From Cladorrhinum sp. PSN259 (lineage: Eukaryota > Ascomycota > Sordariomycetes > Sordariales > Podosporaceae), in assembly GCA_033725935.1 (NCBI GenBank), contig MU867137.1, positions 1-64,000 on the forward strand: a stretch of 64,000 bases of DNA. The letters run 5' to 3'. Position numbers and translations under genes: made by a program. Below the pieces are notes generated by a model. The model was given only the letters and a program-made list of their open reading frames with translations. It did no database searches and was not told the origin of the DNA. Below are positions 47,969 to 57,860 of this stretch, piece after piece (within the stretch, counting starts at the first letter, position 1; every line of letters starts with the position of its first letter).

Positions 47969-48712
47969 CTACTCCTGCATCCTATCACCCCTCCGCTGCT
48001 CAACCTTCTCTAGGAACTCCCTTGCCTTCCTCCATAACTCAGCCTCCTTGTCTCTCTCGAGCGTGCTGCTAGCCATGTTGAGTTTACCCACATCCAACCG
48101 GCCATACCGACCCGCACCGTCTGGTTCCAAGCGAGCTATGCCCGACGAGTCTACTCTTGCTCCGCTGACGGCACCACCGCCTGCATTAAAACTACCGCCA
48201 CCTTGGCCTTGTGACCCTGGTACGGACTGCGATTGTTGTGGTCCACCTCCTCCGCCCAGGTTATTTGGGTCTTGTTGCTGTTGTCCCGAAGAAGAAGAGC
48301 GAAGGGAGATGATGCCGGCTTCTTCCAGCGCAAAGATGTTTCTGTCCAGGTGTTTGCCCACGCGGTCTATCGTGTTGAAGAAGTTTGTTTGGGCTGTTTG
48401 GAATGCGGTCTGGGGGTCTTGTGGCTCTTCCGAGGCGAAGGAAGAGTCTTGTGCGGAGGAAGTCTCTAATGGGGGCACGAAGGAGTTTGGAGGGGTTGCG
48501 AGGGCGCGCATTGCTTGGGAGAGGTGGAGGAGGAGAGAAGCTATGTCCTGGTTGAAGAAGTTAGTTTGGAGGTAATAAACTGAAAAGGGAGAAGGGGCGG
48601 AACATACTTTGTCGATATCTGCGAGCTGTTCGATGCGTTCGGTGCGGGTGAAGGGGGTGTGGATGTCGACGGATGTGCCGCCTGTGGGTGGTGGCTGGGA
48701 GTGGTTGGCCAT
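47969..48712 (-). CDS. MED11: Mediator complex subunit 11
   Basis: Two exons on the minus strand (48712-48608, then 48547-47969) give 227 aa. The intron of 60 nt (GTATGT...ACCAG) is in frame and has no stop, so an unspliced reading would insert 20 residues. Once spliced, the N-terminal helix reads RTERIEQLADIDKDIASLLL, the Med11 signature, followed by HLSQAMRAL. A second conserved part is FFNTIDRVGKHLDRNIFALEEAGII. The C-terminal half is Gly/Gln/Ser-rich and ends with a charged helix. Known role: Mediator head module, pairing with Med22 and contacting TFIIH. It shares a 440-bp divergent promoter with VPS5. Confidence 0.9.
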   Translation of the reverse strand: MANHSQPPPTGGTSVDIHTPFTRTERIEQLADIDKVCSAPSPFSVYYLQTNFFNQDIASLLLHLSQAMRALATPPNSFVPPLETSSAQDSSFASEEPQDPQTAFQTAQTNFFNTIDRVGKHLDRNIFALEEAGIISLRSSSSGQQQQDPNNLGGGGGPQQSQSVPGSQGQGGGSFNAGGGAVSGARVDSSGIARLEPDGAGRYGRLDVGKLNMASSTLERDKEAELWRKAREFLEKVEQRRGDRMQE

Positions 48713-49154
48713 TGTGTGTGCGGTTCTAGATAAGAGCTGAAGGGTGAACTGAATGATGAAAATGGGTTATGAAGCGGGTAAGCTGGTGTTGGAAAGGTAA
48801 ATTTGTTAAGTAATTACGAAGCTGGTGATGATTGTTTAAGATGCTGGAAATCCCCCTCCACCCCTCCTCATTGGGATTCTGGAGCTTCTGGCTGGGGAAA
48901 GGTCCCTGACTTACAACCCCACATTGAAATGCCAAGAAATGGCAGCGGCAGTGCGTCAGGGAACACAGCCAAGCTTACAACCCACTCCCCTGCATTGCGC
49001 AACACCTTCAACCTCCCACAGCTTATAGGTAGTTAACCACGCTTCATCGATACGGCACCCCGCGGCCGATAGCTCTGTATCTCGCAGTTCCCTGCCTTTT
49101 TGTTCTAATTGTAAAACCAGCATTGAACCCGAGATATCGAGCAATAAATAAAAG
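48713..49154. promoter_or_regulatory. bidirectional promoter between MED11 and VPS5
   Basis: 442 bases between the two start codons, no clear TATA box. It must carry both leaders. CCATTGGG-like and CATTGAAA stretches are present but none was assigned to a factor. Confidence 0.45.
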
Positions 49155-51094
49155 ATGGAGGATCCCTGGGCCGACTCCGCCGCACCCTCTTCCCAAGGTG
49201 ACGACAGCTCTGCCACTGCAGCGGGAACCACAAGCGACGCTCCGGCGACTAATACCACCACCACGTCTTCCACAACCTCCTCCAGTCGGCCATCGCGAAT
49301 CACACCCCGCCGTCTAATCGCACAGCCAACCCGTCTACAGGCAGTCGAAGATGATCCCCTCGGACCCCTGGGCGCGGCCGCCAGCGTCTCGACTCCACCT
49401 GCGACTGCGGGCAGCAGCACCGGTGATCTAGCCTCACCTCTGATGGGAAGTGGCGCGCCTCCCGTCCCGCCGAGTAAGGAGCATTCCCTGCCGATTCGTA
49501 CCACTATGCCACTGGCTGCGACGGGCAAGAGACCTTCTGGCCCGCCGGACCCGCACCGCATCGACGATGACGACGAGCTTGAGGGTTCGCTTTATCGACA
49601 GGCAAGTGGACCGAGGCAGCCGCCGCCTATTCCTGGGGCCCTGCCGAGTCCTGTGAGGACCACGACGCAGCCGAGCGTCAGTCTTGAGCAGGCGGCGAAG
49701 CCTAGCTTTCATATCACGGTGGGGGATCCGCACAAGGTTGGCGATTTGACAAGTAGTCATATTGTTTATTCTGTTAGAACAAAGGTACGGCTTTATCTGT
49801 TACTTGGAATGCGTGGGTGAACGCTAATGGTGTACGGGAGAACAGACCTCTTCCAAAGCATACAAGCAGCCCGAATTTGAAGTCAAGCGACGCTACAGGG
49901 ATTTCCTATGGCTTTATACAACGATGCACGCTAACAACCCGGGTGTGGTTGTTCCTCCTCCCCCGGAGAAGCAGGCGGTCGGACGGTTCGAGAGTAACTT
50001 TGTGGAGGCAAGACGGGCTGCGCTCGAGAAGATGCTCAACAAGATTGCTGCGCACCCTATGCTGCAACTGGACGGGGATCTGAAGCTCTTCCTGGAGAGT
50101 GAGACTTTTAATATCGATGTGAAGCACAAGGAAAGGAAGGAGCCGAATTTGGGGGAGAGTAAGGGTGTGTTGGGGTCGCTTGGTTTCGGTGGCAGCTCGA
50201 ATAAGTTTGTGGAACAAGATGATGTGAGTATTCCTTGAGACGGTTGCTGCGAAGGGGGATTGCGTGCTAATTGTGGTTAAAGTGGTTCCATGAACGCAGG
50301 GTATATCTCGATGCGCTCGAGAATCAACTCAGGGCCCTTCTCAAAGCCATGGACAGCATGGTTGCTCAGCGGAAAGCAATGGCCGAAGCTGCAGGAGACT
50401 TTTCGGCTTCTCTTCATGCTTTATCGACCGTCGAGTTATCACCTCAACTTTCTGGCCCGCTCGATGCTCTGTCAGACCTGCAGCTTACGATTAGGGATGT
50501 CTATGATCGCCAAGCTCAGCAGGATGTTCTCACATTTGGTATCATCATTGAGGAGTATATTCGACTGATTGCCAGCGTCAAGCAAGCTTTTACTCAGCGC
50601 CAAAAGGCGTTTCAGAGCTGGCATACCACCGAATCGGAGCTTCAGAAGCGCAAGACAGCGCACGATAAGCTACTGCGCCAGGGCAAGAGCCAGCAGGACC
50701 GGCTCAACCAGGTCAACGCCGAAGTTGCTGATGCCGAGCGGAAAGTTCATCAGGCAAGATTGTTGTTTGATGATATGGGGAGGTTGATGAGGAGTGAGCT
50801 TGATCGGTTTGAGAGGGAGAAGGTTGAGGATTTCAAGAGTGCTGTTGAGACCTTTTTGGAGAGTGCTGTTGAGGCTCAGAAGGAGGTGAGTTGTCTTTCA
50901 ATATACTCTGATGTTGTGGGTTAATGCTAATGTGACTGCAGTTGATCGAGAAATGGGAAACCTTTTTGATGCAGCTGGATGCTGAAGATGACGAGAACGT
51001 GTTTTATCGGCCGCCTGTTATCCAGTCGAATAAGCCTGCTGGAAATACGGCGGTGGATAGGGCCCGGGCTAGGATTGACGAGGACTCAGATTAG
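49155..51094 (+). CDS. VPS5: Retromer sorting nexin Vps5 (PX-BAR)
   Basis: Four exons (49155-49784, 49846-50223, 50283-50885, 50942-51094) give 587 aa. The first 180 residues are disordered, starting MEDPWADSAAP. A PX domain at about 185-310 has the phosphoinositide motif RRYRDFLWLY and the PPPPEKQ loop. A BAR domain at about 335-575 begins WFHERRVYLDALENQL and ends EKWETFLMQLD. All three introns are phase 0 and fall between structural units. Known role: membrane-bending subunit of retromer with Vps17, recycling cargo from endosomes to the Golgi. The third exon uses a TAAAG acceptor. Confidence 0.93.
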
Positions 51095-51280
51095 GCGTTT
51101 GTAGAACACCAGGGACGGGATCAGCATCGAAAGCAGCAACAGCAGCAGTCTACTACTGCCGCTCAGAGTAATGATACCCGGGATCGGGATGGAGATGGTG
51201 AAGGAGATATTTTTAGTGTCCATGGCGAAAATCATGATGGCCCCGATGGTCACAATGGCCAAAATGATTCTGATGGTCAT
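51086..51280 (-). CDS. Candidate small membrane protein, antisense to the VPS5 3' end
   Basis: An ORF of 64 codons from ATG whose stop overlaps the last nine bases of VPS5. The product is hydrophobic with two segments (IILAIVTIGAIMIFAMD and LLLLLLSMLIPSLVFY). About three quarters of its third positions are G or C, while the opposite strand in phase is not biased, which supports real coding here. The frame extends upstream to about 51370 without ATG; an acceptor-like CACCAG at 51354-51352 and a GTAAGT on the minus strand near 51517 could make a spliced 5' exon or leader. No family is recognised. Confidence 0.4.
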   Translation of the reverse strand: MTIRIILAIVTIGAIMIFAMDTKNISFTISIPIPGIITLSGSSRLLLLLLSMLIPSLVFYKRLI

Positions 51281-51351
51281 AGTGACTGCAGCACCGAGCT
51301 GATGACCACAAGTCGGATGTAGGATGAACCGAATGGTGTTTCTCCGGGGTT

Positions 51352-52095
51352 CTGGTGATGAAAAGCGAGGAGAAAACAGTTACAAGGTGGTGTAATGAGA
51401 AGTATGTTATGGCATGGAAAGGATCGACATGAATATTAGCGTGGATGTGCATTGAGAGAAGAAACAATAGTATCGTATGGAGAAGCCTTTTGGTATGCGT
51501 ACAACTCCCCAACTTACAGGATTGGCTGGATGGGTACAAGTTGAAGTGTAGGGACCTACATATTCATTATGAGCATGCCAACTCTTTTTTCTCTCATCCA
51601 AAAGGGGAAGGGAAACAAAATGGAATTAGAATAGTCCCCAATCATTGGGCAGCGTTTGTTTGCATATATATCCTTTCATTTTCCAATGCGAGTATACCTC
51701 TACTTCAGGTCCTCTCACAGGCCTCCTTTGGCACCGAGTGCATGATCTTTTAGATTTAACTTTTTGTTGATTTATCTTCTTGTTTTGTTATATATTGTAC
51801 ATGGTCATTTATGAGCATATGCACTACCAACTCATTTTTTGGGTTTTTGGTTTGTTTCAAACCCATAAAAATACACGGTTATTGTCTACCCCGATCTCAA
51901 GGTAGTAAGTAGTACGATATACATTTATCTCCCTCTTGCATCCCTCTTCCCTCCCTCTTCCCTCCCTCACTTGCTCGCCCCATATATCCTTCCCAGCATT
52001 TTTTTCTCTATTCCCTCTGCCTGCTACTGCTTACTCCCATGGGCCGCAGCTTTTCTCTATCAATCCACTTAATCCAAACTCACCCCCCCCCCCCC
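51352..52095. other. convergent intergenic region
   Basis: About 740 bases between VPS5 (with its candidate antisense ORF) and bL31m. AT-rich, ending in C/T-rich repeats (CCCTCTTCCCTC) and a poly-C run at 52084-52096 next to the bL31m stop. Confidence 0.5.
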
Positions 52096-52716
52096 TTATT
52101 TCTTCTTGGCCTTATCCTTCCTGGCCTGATCCTTGGCACTCAACCCTCCCTTTGTGTTCTTGTCGTCAGCAGTCGCGTACCCGCTGATCAAATCAACCAA
52201 GGAGTCGAACGGGTCTTCTGCTGCCGGCTCTTGTGCCGCTTCTGCTGGTGCCGGTGCTGGTGCTGGTGCTGGTGCTGCTGGTGCTGTTTCCGCCGGCTTC
52301 TTGGCCTGTACTGCTGCTGCTGCTGCTGCTGCATCCTCCGAGGCTGCTGGTGAAGTAGTAGAAGTAGTAGAACCCTCAGACATATCCCACCCCCTGCCGA
52401 ACCTCTCTCTGAAGGCGGCCAATTTACCCGCCTCGTCGACTTCTACGTTGCGCAAGGACTTGTCGGAGGGTTGCCAGAGGACGTGGTTGCGGCTGTCCTT
52501 GGCTGACTTGTAGAGGGCGGCGGGGGAGGTGGTGCGCACGGTGAAGGTCGAGCCGTCCGAGAGCTGGACTAGCTGGGTGAATTGGTAAGGGCGGCGGTGG
52601 CGGGGGACGAAGGTTGCGTTGCGGGTTTGTTGTTGTATTGACTGTGAAGTGGATGAGGAGATAACTGTTGGTCGCTTGAGGAGGAGGGAGCAGGTGGTGG
52701 GGAGTTTTGGTGCCAT
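52096..52716 (-). CDS. Mitochondrial ribosomal protein bL31m
   Basis: One exon, 206 aa. A basic presequence (MAPKLPTTCSLLLKRP) precedes the bL31m core: RNATFVPRHRRPYQFTQL, SDGSTFTVRTTSP and DSRNHVLWQPSDKSL, ending near GRFGRGWD... in the order typical of yeast Mrpl36. A long Ala/Pro linker and a Lys-rich tail (KDQARKDKAKKK) follow. Known role: large-subunit protein of the mitoribosome. The poly-Ala stretch is encoded by a CTGCTG-type repeat on the plus strand. It shares a divergent 500-bp promoter with another mitochondrial protein gene. Confidence 0.88.
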   Translation of the reverse strand: MAPKLPTTCSLLLKRPTVISSSTSQSIQQQTRNATFVPRHRRPYQFTQLVQLSDGSTFTVRTTSPAALYKSAKDSRNHVLWQPSDKSLRNVEVDEAGKLAAFRERFGRGWDMSEGSTTSTTSPAASEDAAAAAAAVQAKKPAETAPAAPAPAPAPAPAEAAQEPAAEDPFDSLVDLISGYATADDKNTKGGLSAKDQARKDKAKKK

Positions 52717-53217
52717 TTTTGCGGCTTGTTTTGTAATTTGGTGGGAGGTTGAGATATTAAAGAGGGATTTGGTGGGTTTGTATCATGACCCTCGCTGTCG
52801 TCGTCCCCGTGGAATTTACTGCCGCGCGCAGGCTACGTTTGGATATGTACCGGGAGTCGTCTCTGGCCTGCCGGGGCGTGAATTGAAATTTTGATACGGC
52901 GGGTTGGATGGACCAGTCGCGCAAGTTTAGAGCTTGAAGCTTGATCCTGCGGGCCGAATTTCTTATCGCGGGGTAAAGAACTCTTATCGATATTCACTAC
53001 CGGCTTTAGAACTTGCAGGGATTCACAGCAACACTTACCGGGGCCCTGGAAATGGCCGCTTTCAGAAAGTGTTTCCCGGTTTTTTTTTAAGGGTGAATTA
53101 TATCGAATCTCAGGTGGTCTAAAGAGAACAATCCGGTGTTCGTCTCATCTTTTACAGAAATAATTAGAGCGCCAATCGAAAGTTCAAAGCCAATTGGACA
53201 TTCCGAAGCTCAAAAAT
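52717..53217. promoter_or_regulatory. divergent promoter of bL31m and flavin-reductase genes
   Basis: About 500 bases between outward-facing starts of two genes with mitochondrial presequences. Mixed base composition, no strong element identified. Confidence 0.45.
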
Positions 53218-54271
53218 ATGAGCTCTCCTCTCCTCATAGCAGCCACAGAAAGCTGCACATCTTCTTCATGTCTTCTACTACTTAGACAAAGTCGTCATGG
53301 CGCATGGGCCATGATACGGCGGCAGCAGCAGCAGCACATATCAAAACCCCCCTCAAGACTTATACCACCACCATTATCACGCTACTCGAAATTAACAAGA
53401 TCCAACTTTCACAGTACGTACTCTCTCCCTCCCCTTTCTTATCATCACACACTAACCAAACCCAGCATCTTGTCTCAACAATAAACACTTCAGACCCTCA
53501 CCACCTAAACCACCATCAGTCCCCCCAAGTCAAAGTCCATCATCACCATCAATATCGGAGCAATTCCGCTCCGTAATGCGTTTGACACCTCACAGCGTAG
53601 TAGTCTGCACTTCTTTACAACCACCACCCTCATCACCATCATCATCATCATCATCATCATCCGTTGTGAGAAAAGGAACACCAAGAGCAATGACAATGTC
53701 CTCCTTCACCTCCCTCTCCCTATCCCCGGACCCAGCCTCAAACCCTACAATCTCATTCAACGTAGCCGTCCCTTCAAGAACGTACGACGCCATTTCTGCG
53801 TCGAGACGATTCAACATCCACATATTATCGGACGACAGCCACGGCGCGAGGGTGGCGGATTGGTTAGCCCGCGGTAATTCTCTAGGAGACGGAAATCAGG
53901 TGTTTGCGAGGCTTCACGAGGAGTCCGGATGCGAGTTCGAATTGGTGGCCGACGAGGACGAGCACGAGGAAAATCGCACGCCAGCTGGCGTGGTACTAAG
54001 AGGAGATGGGGTATTACATATCCTTTTATGTAGGGTCCTGAATGAACCGATGGAAGGATTGGTCAGGGTGAGAGATCACGTCATTGTTTTGGGGGAGGTT
54101 ATGCAGATATTAAAGGGGGGAAATGCTGGTGGTGGTGGCGGTGGTTTGAAGAAAGAGCAAGTGAGTAACAATTTTGGGTTGGTTTATGCGGACAGGACAT
54201 ACAGAAGATTGGGCGAGTGTATAATACCGGGGAGAATAATCGATGGTGAGGAGGAGGGGCAGGAGGGCTAA
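53218..54271 (+). CDS. Flavin-reductase-like FMN-binding protein, probably mitochondrial
   Basis: Two exons (53218-53413, 53466-54271) give about 333 aa. The N-terminus is long, basic and Ser-rich, with SKLTRSNFHST as the likely presequence end. An alternative ATG at 53311 (MIRRQQQQHIS) would give an even cleaner presequence. The catalytic part is the split beta-barrel of flavin-reductase-like proteins: EQFRSVMRLTPHSVVVCTS, RAMTMSSFTSLSLSPDP, ISFNVAVPSRTYDAI, FNIHILSD. These bind FMN and reduce free flavin with NAD(P)H in characterised members. Low-complexity Ser and Gly tracts interrupt it. The intron (GTACGT...CCCAG, with CTAACC branch) joins two frames that otherwise look unrelated. Confidence 0.8.
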
Positions 54272-54639
54272 ATATTGTATATCATTTACAAGGAACTGTT
54301 CTATACAATAGGCGCCACCACGGAAAGGTGGCCACAGGGGTCGAGAATTTTTGGCGTGAAGAAATTGTCAACACGGGTTGAGCCTCTAGGAAAGGAGGCG
54401 TGTATATGCGCATGCAGCATGCGTTGGCTGGGAACATATATTTGTACAACATCATGATACACATACGAAGCATGTAGAAGGAGGTTTGGGTCAACAGCAT
54501 GGGGCATCAACAAAGCCCTAGAGAAGCATGATCTCGATTGTTTATTCCGTTGCGCCAGCTAGATAGCGGGAGCGCTGGGAATATGGCTAATAACTCTGAT
54601 GTATATATCCTGACGAGACCCAACACAGGGTTGATTCCT
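54272..54639. other. convergent intergenic region
   Basis: About 370 bases between convergent 3' ends; nothing recognised. Confidence 0.55.
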
Positions 54640-55256
54640 CTATTTGATGCTGACGAGCTCAGTCTCGAAGATGAGAGTGGAGTTGGGGGGGATGACACCA
54701 CCAACACCGGCTTGGCCGTAAGCGAGCTGAGGGGCGATGGTGAGGGTGCGCTTCTCGCCGACCTTCATGCCGAGGAGACCCTCATCCCAGCCCTTGATGA
54801 CCTGGCCGGCACCGACCTTGAAGGTGAGGGGCTGGCCGCGGTCGTAGCTGGCATCGAACTTGGTGCCGTTGGTGAGGGTACCCTTGTAGTGGACATCGAT
54901 GGTGTCACCTGAGCAAAAGAGTAAAGTTAGCTTCTGTGTAGCTTCAACTGGGAAGAAAGTGATGAGGAAGCTGCTCGAAGCTCCATCCCCGGGTCGATGT
55001 TGAGGTTGCAGTGGGATAGCAGCTGGAAAGGAGCTTCATCGGCGGGGTAAAACAGGAGTGTGTAAAAAGAGCTAGGTAGTAGCTTACCACGCTTGGTCTC
55101 GACACCAGAGCCCTCGTTGGTAACCTCAACCGTGAGGCCGGGAAGGTTGGGAATGGTCATTCTGGCGGTGGTTTGTGAGAAAGGACGGAAAGTCGAAATG
55201 GACGGTCTGGTCAATTGGTTGAATCTGGCGATTCTTGTGAAGCCGGTTTTGAACAT
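54640..55256 (-). CDS. FKBP12-type peptidyl-prolyl isomerase with two in-frame starts
   Basis: Two exons on the minus strand (55256-55088, then 54908-54640). From the first ATG it gives 145 aa with a mitochondrial-type presequence (MFKTGFTRIARFNQLTRP...RPFSQTTAR). From the ATG at 55160 it gives 113 aa, beginning MTIPNLPGLTVEV, the usual cytosolic length. All FK506-pocket residues are present: Tyr in VHYKG, Phe-Asp in TKFDAS, Phe in LTFKVG, Val-Ile and Trp in GQVIKGW, Tyr in LAYGQ and Phe in LIFETE. Known role: prolyl isomerase and receptor for FK506/rapamycin. One gene making cytosolic and mitochondrial forms is known for fungal cyclophilin; here it is inferred from the starts. Confidence 0.9.
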
Positions 55257-56015
55257 TGAGGTTGAAGGAGGAAAAAAGGGAGGGGTTTCAAAAGAGGGAG
55301 AGCGGGGTTGAAGAAGAGGATGAAGCAGCCGAGAAAAAGCGGAAGGTGGGGGTTGTTGCAAGCAGGGCAGACGAAATGGGAAGAACACAGCCGCAAGCGC
55401 ACACACCCTGTGACACGCAGGACGTACAGTATATGCAACTGTGAGTGTGGTTACGCAATTGGGGGGTAAAAATACTTGCCAAAAATTTAGCGGCCGAGCG
55501 GTACAGGAACCCGCTCATCACTCCCGGAACCGTCGTTGGTTTGCCCACTGCGATAAACTCTGCCAAACTCAGTCCGAACTCTGCACGCTCCGAACACGAG
55601 GGGTGATGATCTGACTCTTGTTTCATCCCTTCTGTCAATGTGATTTCATGGCATCCACTTTCTAGTAGCCGAGGGGCAAACAAGGAACAGTAGTAAAAAG
55701 CAAGCTAGGGTTAGGGTAATGTGTCTCTGACCCTGATTGACATGATCATCATTATTATCTGACCACCAATTTGGTGAGATGCGAGCTTTTGTCCAATGGA
55801 ATTATTAGGATACCCCACGGGAAGTCTGAAGATCGGAAGGGTCCTGTAACAGAACCTTGGTCTGACATGTTACACATTTCTGCGAAGGTGGTATATGAAT
55901 CATAAATTCAGCTTCAAGCGGTCAAAAGACTTGACTTGCAGGTGATTGTATAAGTAAGGGGTCAAAGGATATCAAATAAGCCTGCAGATATAACTCTCTT
56001 CCACTCCGCTCTTTT
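55257..56015. other. intergenic: FKBP promoter and 3' flank of the broken gene
   Basis: About 760 bases, mixed composition, no gene, repeat or RNA recognised. Confidence 0.5.
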
Positions 56016-56484
56016 TCATCCATCTGAATCTGAATCGTTTGATCTGGACCAGTCCGAAGGAACGAGTAAAGCCTGTGCCTTGATCTCGAGCAGTAGATTG
56101 ACAATGTCCGTCTCGTTGTTCTTGAACTCGAGTAAGTTGCCCCCGGTGGCAGGGTGGTCAATGAGCGTCGTGCTTGCGGGTTTCAGAATATAGAAGCGTG
56201 AAAAATGGCCGACAGCCACAATCCCGAACGTATCCTCTTCCTCCTTGCCAGAGTTGATCCGGGCATATAGCATATACTCGGTGAGTTGTTTGACGGCATC
56301 CTCCCAGGTTGTGCTAGACGTCTCGAGCGAGACACGGTCATTCGTGATGAGGACCAGGAGCTTCCAATTTCTGACCTTCATGATGAAGGAGATGCGAAAT
56401 TCGGCATTTGGCTTGGTGATGCCGGGAGTCGGAAGGGACTGTAGCACGAGTCCGAAATGCCCATGAAAATATGCCGGCAGCGTA

Positions 56485-56781
56485 CAATCTAATGCTTGAA
56501 CGTTTGTTAGCTCGGTACATGCCCCATAAAACCAAGAACAGAAACAAGGTATGGAAGCCAAGAAAAGACGCAAACCGTAAGGTATTAGATACCTATGCAG
56601 GTCGGGATATCCAATATGCGTAGAAAAAAGTCAAGAATGCATTAACAGAAGCTGAATAGGCGTAGAAAGGAGTTAGGAATGCATTAACAGAAGCTGAAAG
56701 GGCGTATAAATAAGAGAAATAGGCATAGGAAAGTGTGAATGAGGCGTGTACCGCGCTAACAAACGTTCAAGCATTAGATTG
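56485..56781. mobile_element. 297-bp MITE, Tc1/mariner type (TA target duplication)
   Basis: The ends are inverted repeats of 43 bp with three mismatches; the first 27 bases match perfectly (begin CAATCTAATGCTTGAACG). TA flanks both sides (56483-56484 and 56782-56783), a target-site duplication as made by Tc1/mariner transposases. Removing the element and one TA rejoins a codon of the host gene exactly, which proves insertion. No transposase frame is inside. The interior holds direct repeats of 42 bp starting GCGTAGAAA at 56618 and 56660, with a partial third at 56702. No second copy is in the window, and I do not recognise a named family. Confidence 0.9.
56618..56721. repeat. 42-bp direct repeats inside the MITE
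   Basis: Two full copies containing GAATGCATTAACAGAAGCTG, 42 bases apart, and a third partial copy (GCGTATAAATAAG). They fill most of the space between the inverted repeats. Confidence 0.85.
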
Positions 56782-57541
56782 TATTGTGCCACATATGGCG
56801 TACTGCATCCCCCACAGAGTCCAACTGCTCATAGTAGTACTGGATGGGTGTCCATTGCATGTAGCCGTCGGGGTGAGAGTGAGCCATCTTTGTTCCAAGT
56901 CTCGATGATGGTGGGGTAAAGTTGTGCCAGGTCTAAGACTCATCAACAATGCGGGGACCAAAAAGTGGACAGCGCAAACAACAGAATTGTCGGGTTTGAG
57001 GCAAGGAGTCTGAAAAGAATGGCTCAGAAGTTATCCGCAGAACTCTTGCCTCCCAGCCTGCCGCTTCGTTGCCGCCTGCTCACCAACAGGCCAAAGACTT
57101 GAACAGGTGCGGGGCAACGACCAGGGGAGCAAGGACCAGCCTCGTTTTCAGCCTCGCAGAAATCCGGACGGTTCTGGAGCTTTCTCCCGCGCCATTGATG
57201 AGCTAGAAGGCAGACGCCGCAGCAGCAGAAAGTGTCTAGTCGAAGCTGGGACCAACTGCTCTCAATGCAATTGACATGGACGACTGGGTCGTGCAGTGGG
57301 GAAGGAACCACTTGAAAATGCCCACAAGGCTCACTATGAGATGGCGAGATGGGACTTTCTTTGTATATTTGGAAAAGCCCAGAAGCGTCCCGGTTCTGTA
57401 CCTTTTATTGGAGTGCCCCTCAGTTTGACGATTGCAGCCTCAACGGTGGGGTCCTGGCCACTGCCTGAGCGGAGCTTTTCTTCAAACTGACCAATAAAAG
57501 ACGGCTATTCGTTGCTGTGGAGGCTGAATCAAACGAATCAG

Positions 57542-57581
57542 AGAAGCACGTAGAATTTTGGTTGATAGAATCTCATAGAAA
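57542..57581 (+). promoter_or_regulatory. candidate heat-shock element
   Basis: GAA triplets start at 57543, 57553, 57568 and 57578, spaced 10, 15 and 10 bases, which keeps them in the 5-bp phase used by heat-shock factor. An imperfect TTG sits between two of them in the TTC position. This matches the gapped and stepped elements recognised by fungal Hsf1. It lies about 540 bases before the Hsp90 ATG and 5' of the leader intron. Confidence 0.45.
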
Positions 57582-57772
57582 CGCTCCCAGTGAGCACAGC
57601 CCAGGGGTCGGCACTCTGCTGGAAATACATTTTAGCTCCTGCATCTGCCCCTCTGTCCCTCTCTTTCCTGACATTCTCTCCTCATCTTCTCAAACTCTAC
57701 CACTCTCTGCTTTTCTCATTGCAAGCCCTCCTCCAGACTACGAGGTGTGGAACGTTGACGACTTTGCTTTCG

Positions 57773-57860
57773 GTAAGTAACAACTATTCCCCCACATCAG
57801 CCTCGTCACCTTCCTTCCACTTCCACTGGCAACCACATTGGGTTCCTGCCTTGCCTGCAG
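57773..57860 (+). other. probable intron in the Hsp90 5' leader
   Basis: GTAAGT at 57773 and CTGCAG ending at 57860 are strong splice sites inside the C/T-rich leader, 88 bases apart. No coding frame is affected. Inferred from signals only. Confidence 0.45.

Larger units (their letters stand above)
56016..56932 (-). pseudogene. Decayed fungal gene of unknown function, split by a MITE
   Basis: The 3' part (56484-56016) encodes TLPAYFHGHFGLVLQSLP, ITKPNAEFRIS, NWKLLVLITND, WEDAVKQLTEYML and GHFSRFYILKP, a pattern I have seen in uncharacterised fungal proteins. The 5' part (from about 56932) encodes DLAQLYPTIIETWNKDG, then after a one-base shift at a run of four C (56873-56870) DGYMQWTPIQYYYEQLD and RHMWHN. 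A 297-bp inverted-repeat element separates CAC AAT from the next codon ACG; without it the reading would continue directly as HNTLPAYF. Further 5' exons were not found. Frameshift plus insertion mark it as a pseudogene; the ATG-initiated frame starting at 56573 lies within the element and is an artefact. Confidence 0.7.

Noticed and set aside
47913..48575. 220-codon plus-strand open frame
   Set aside because: Antisense of MED11, whose sense protein carries the family signature.
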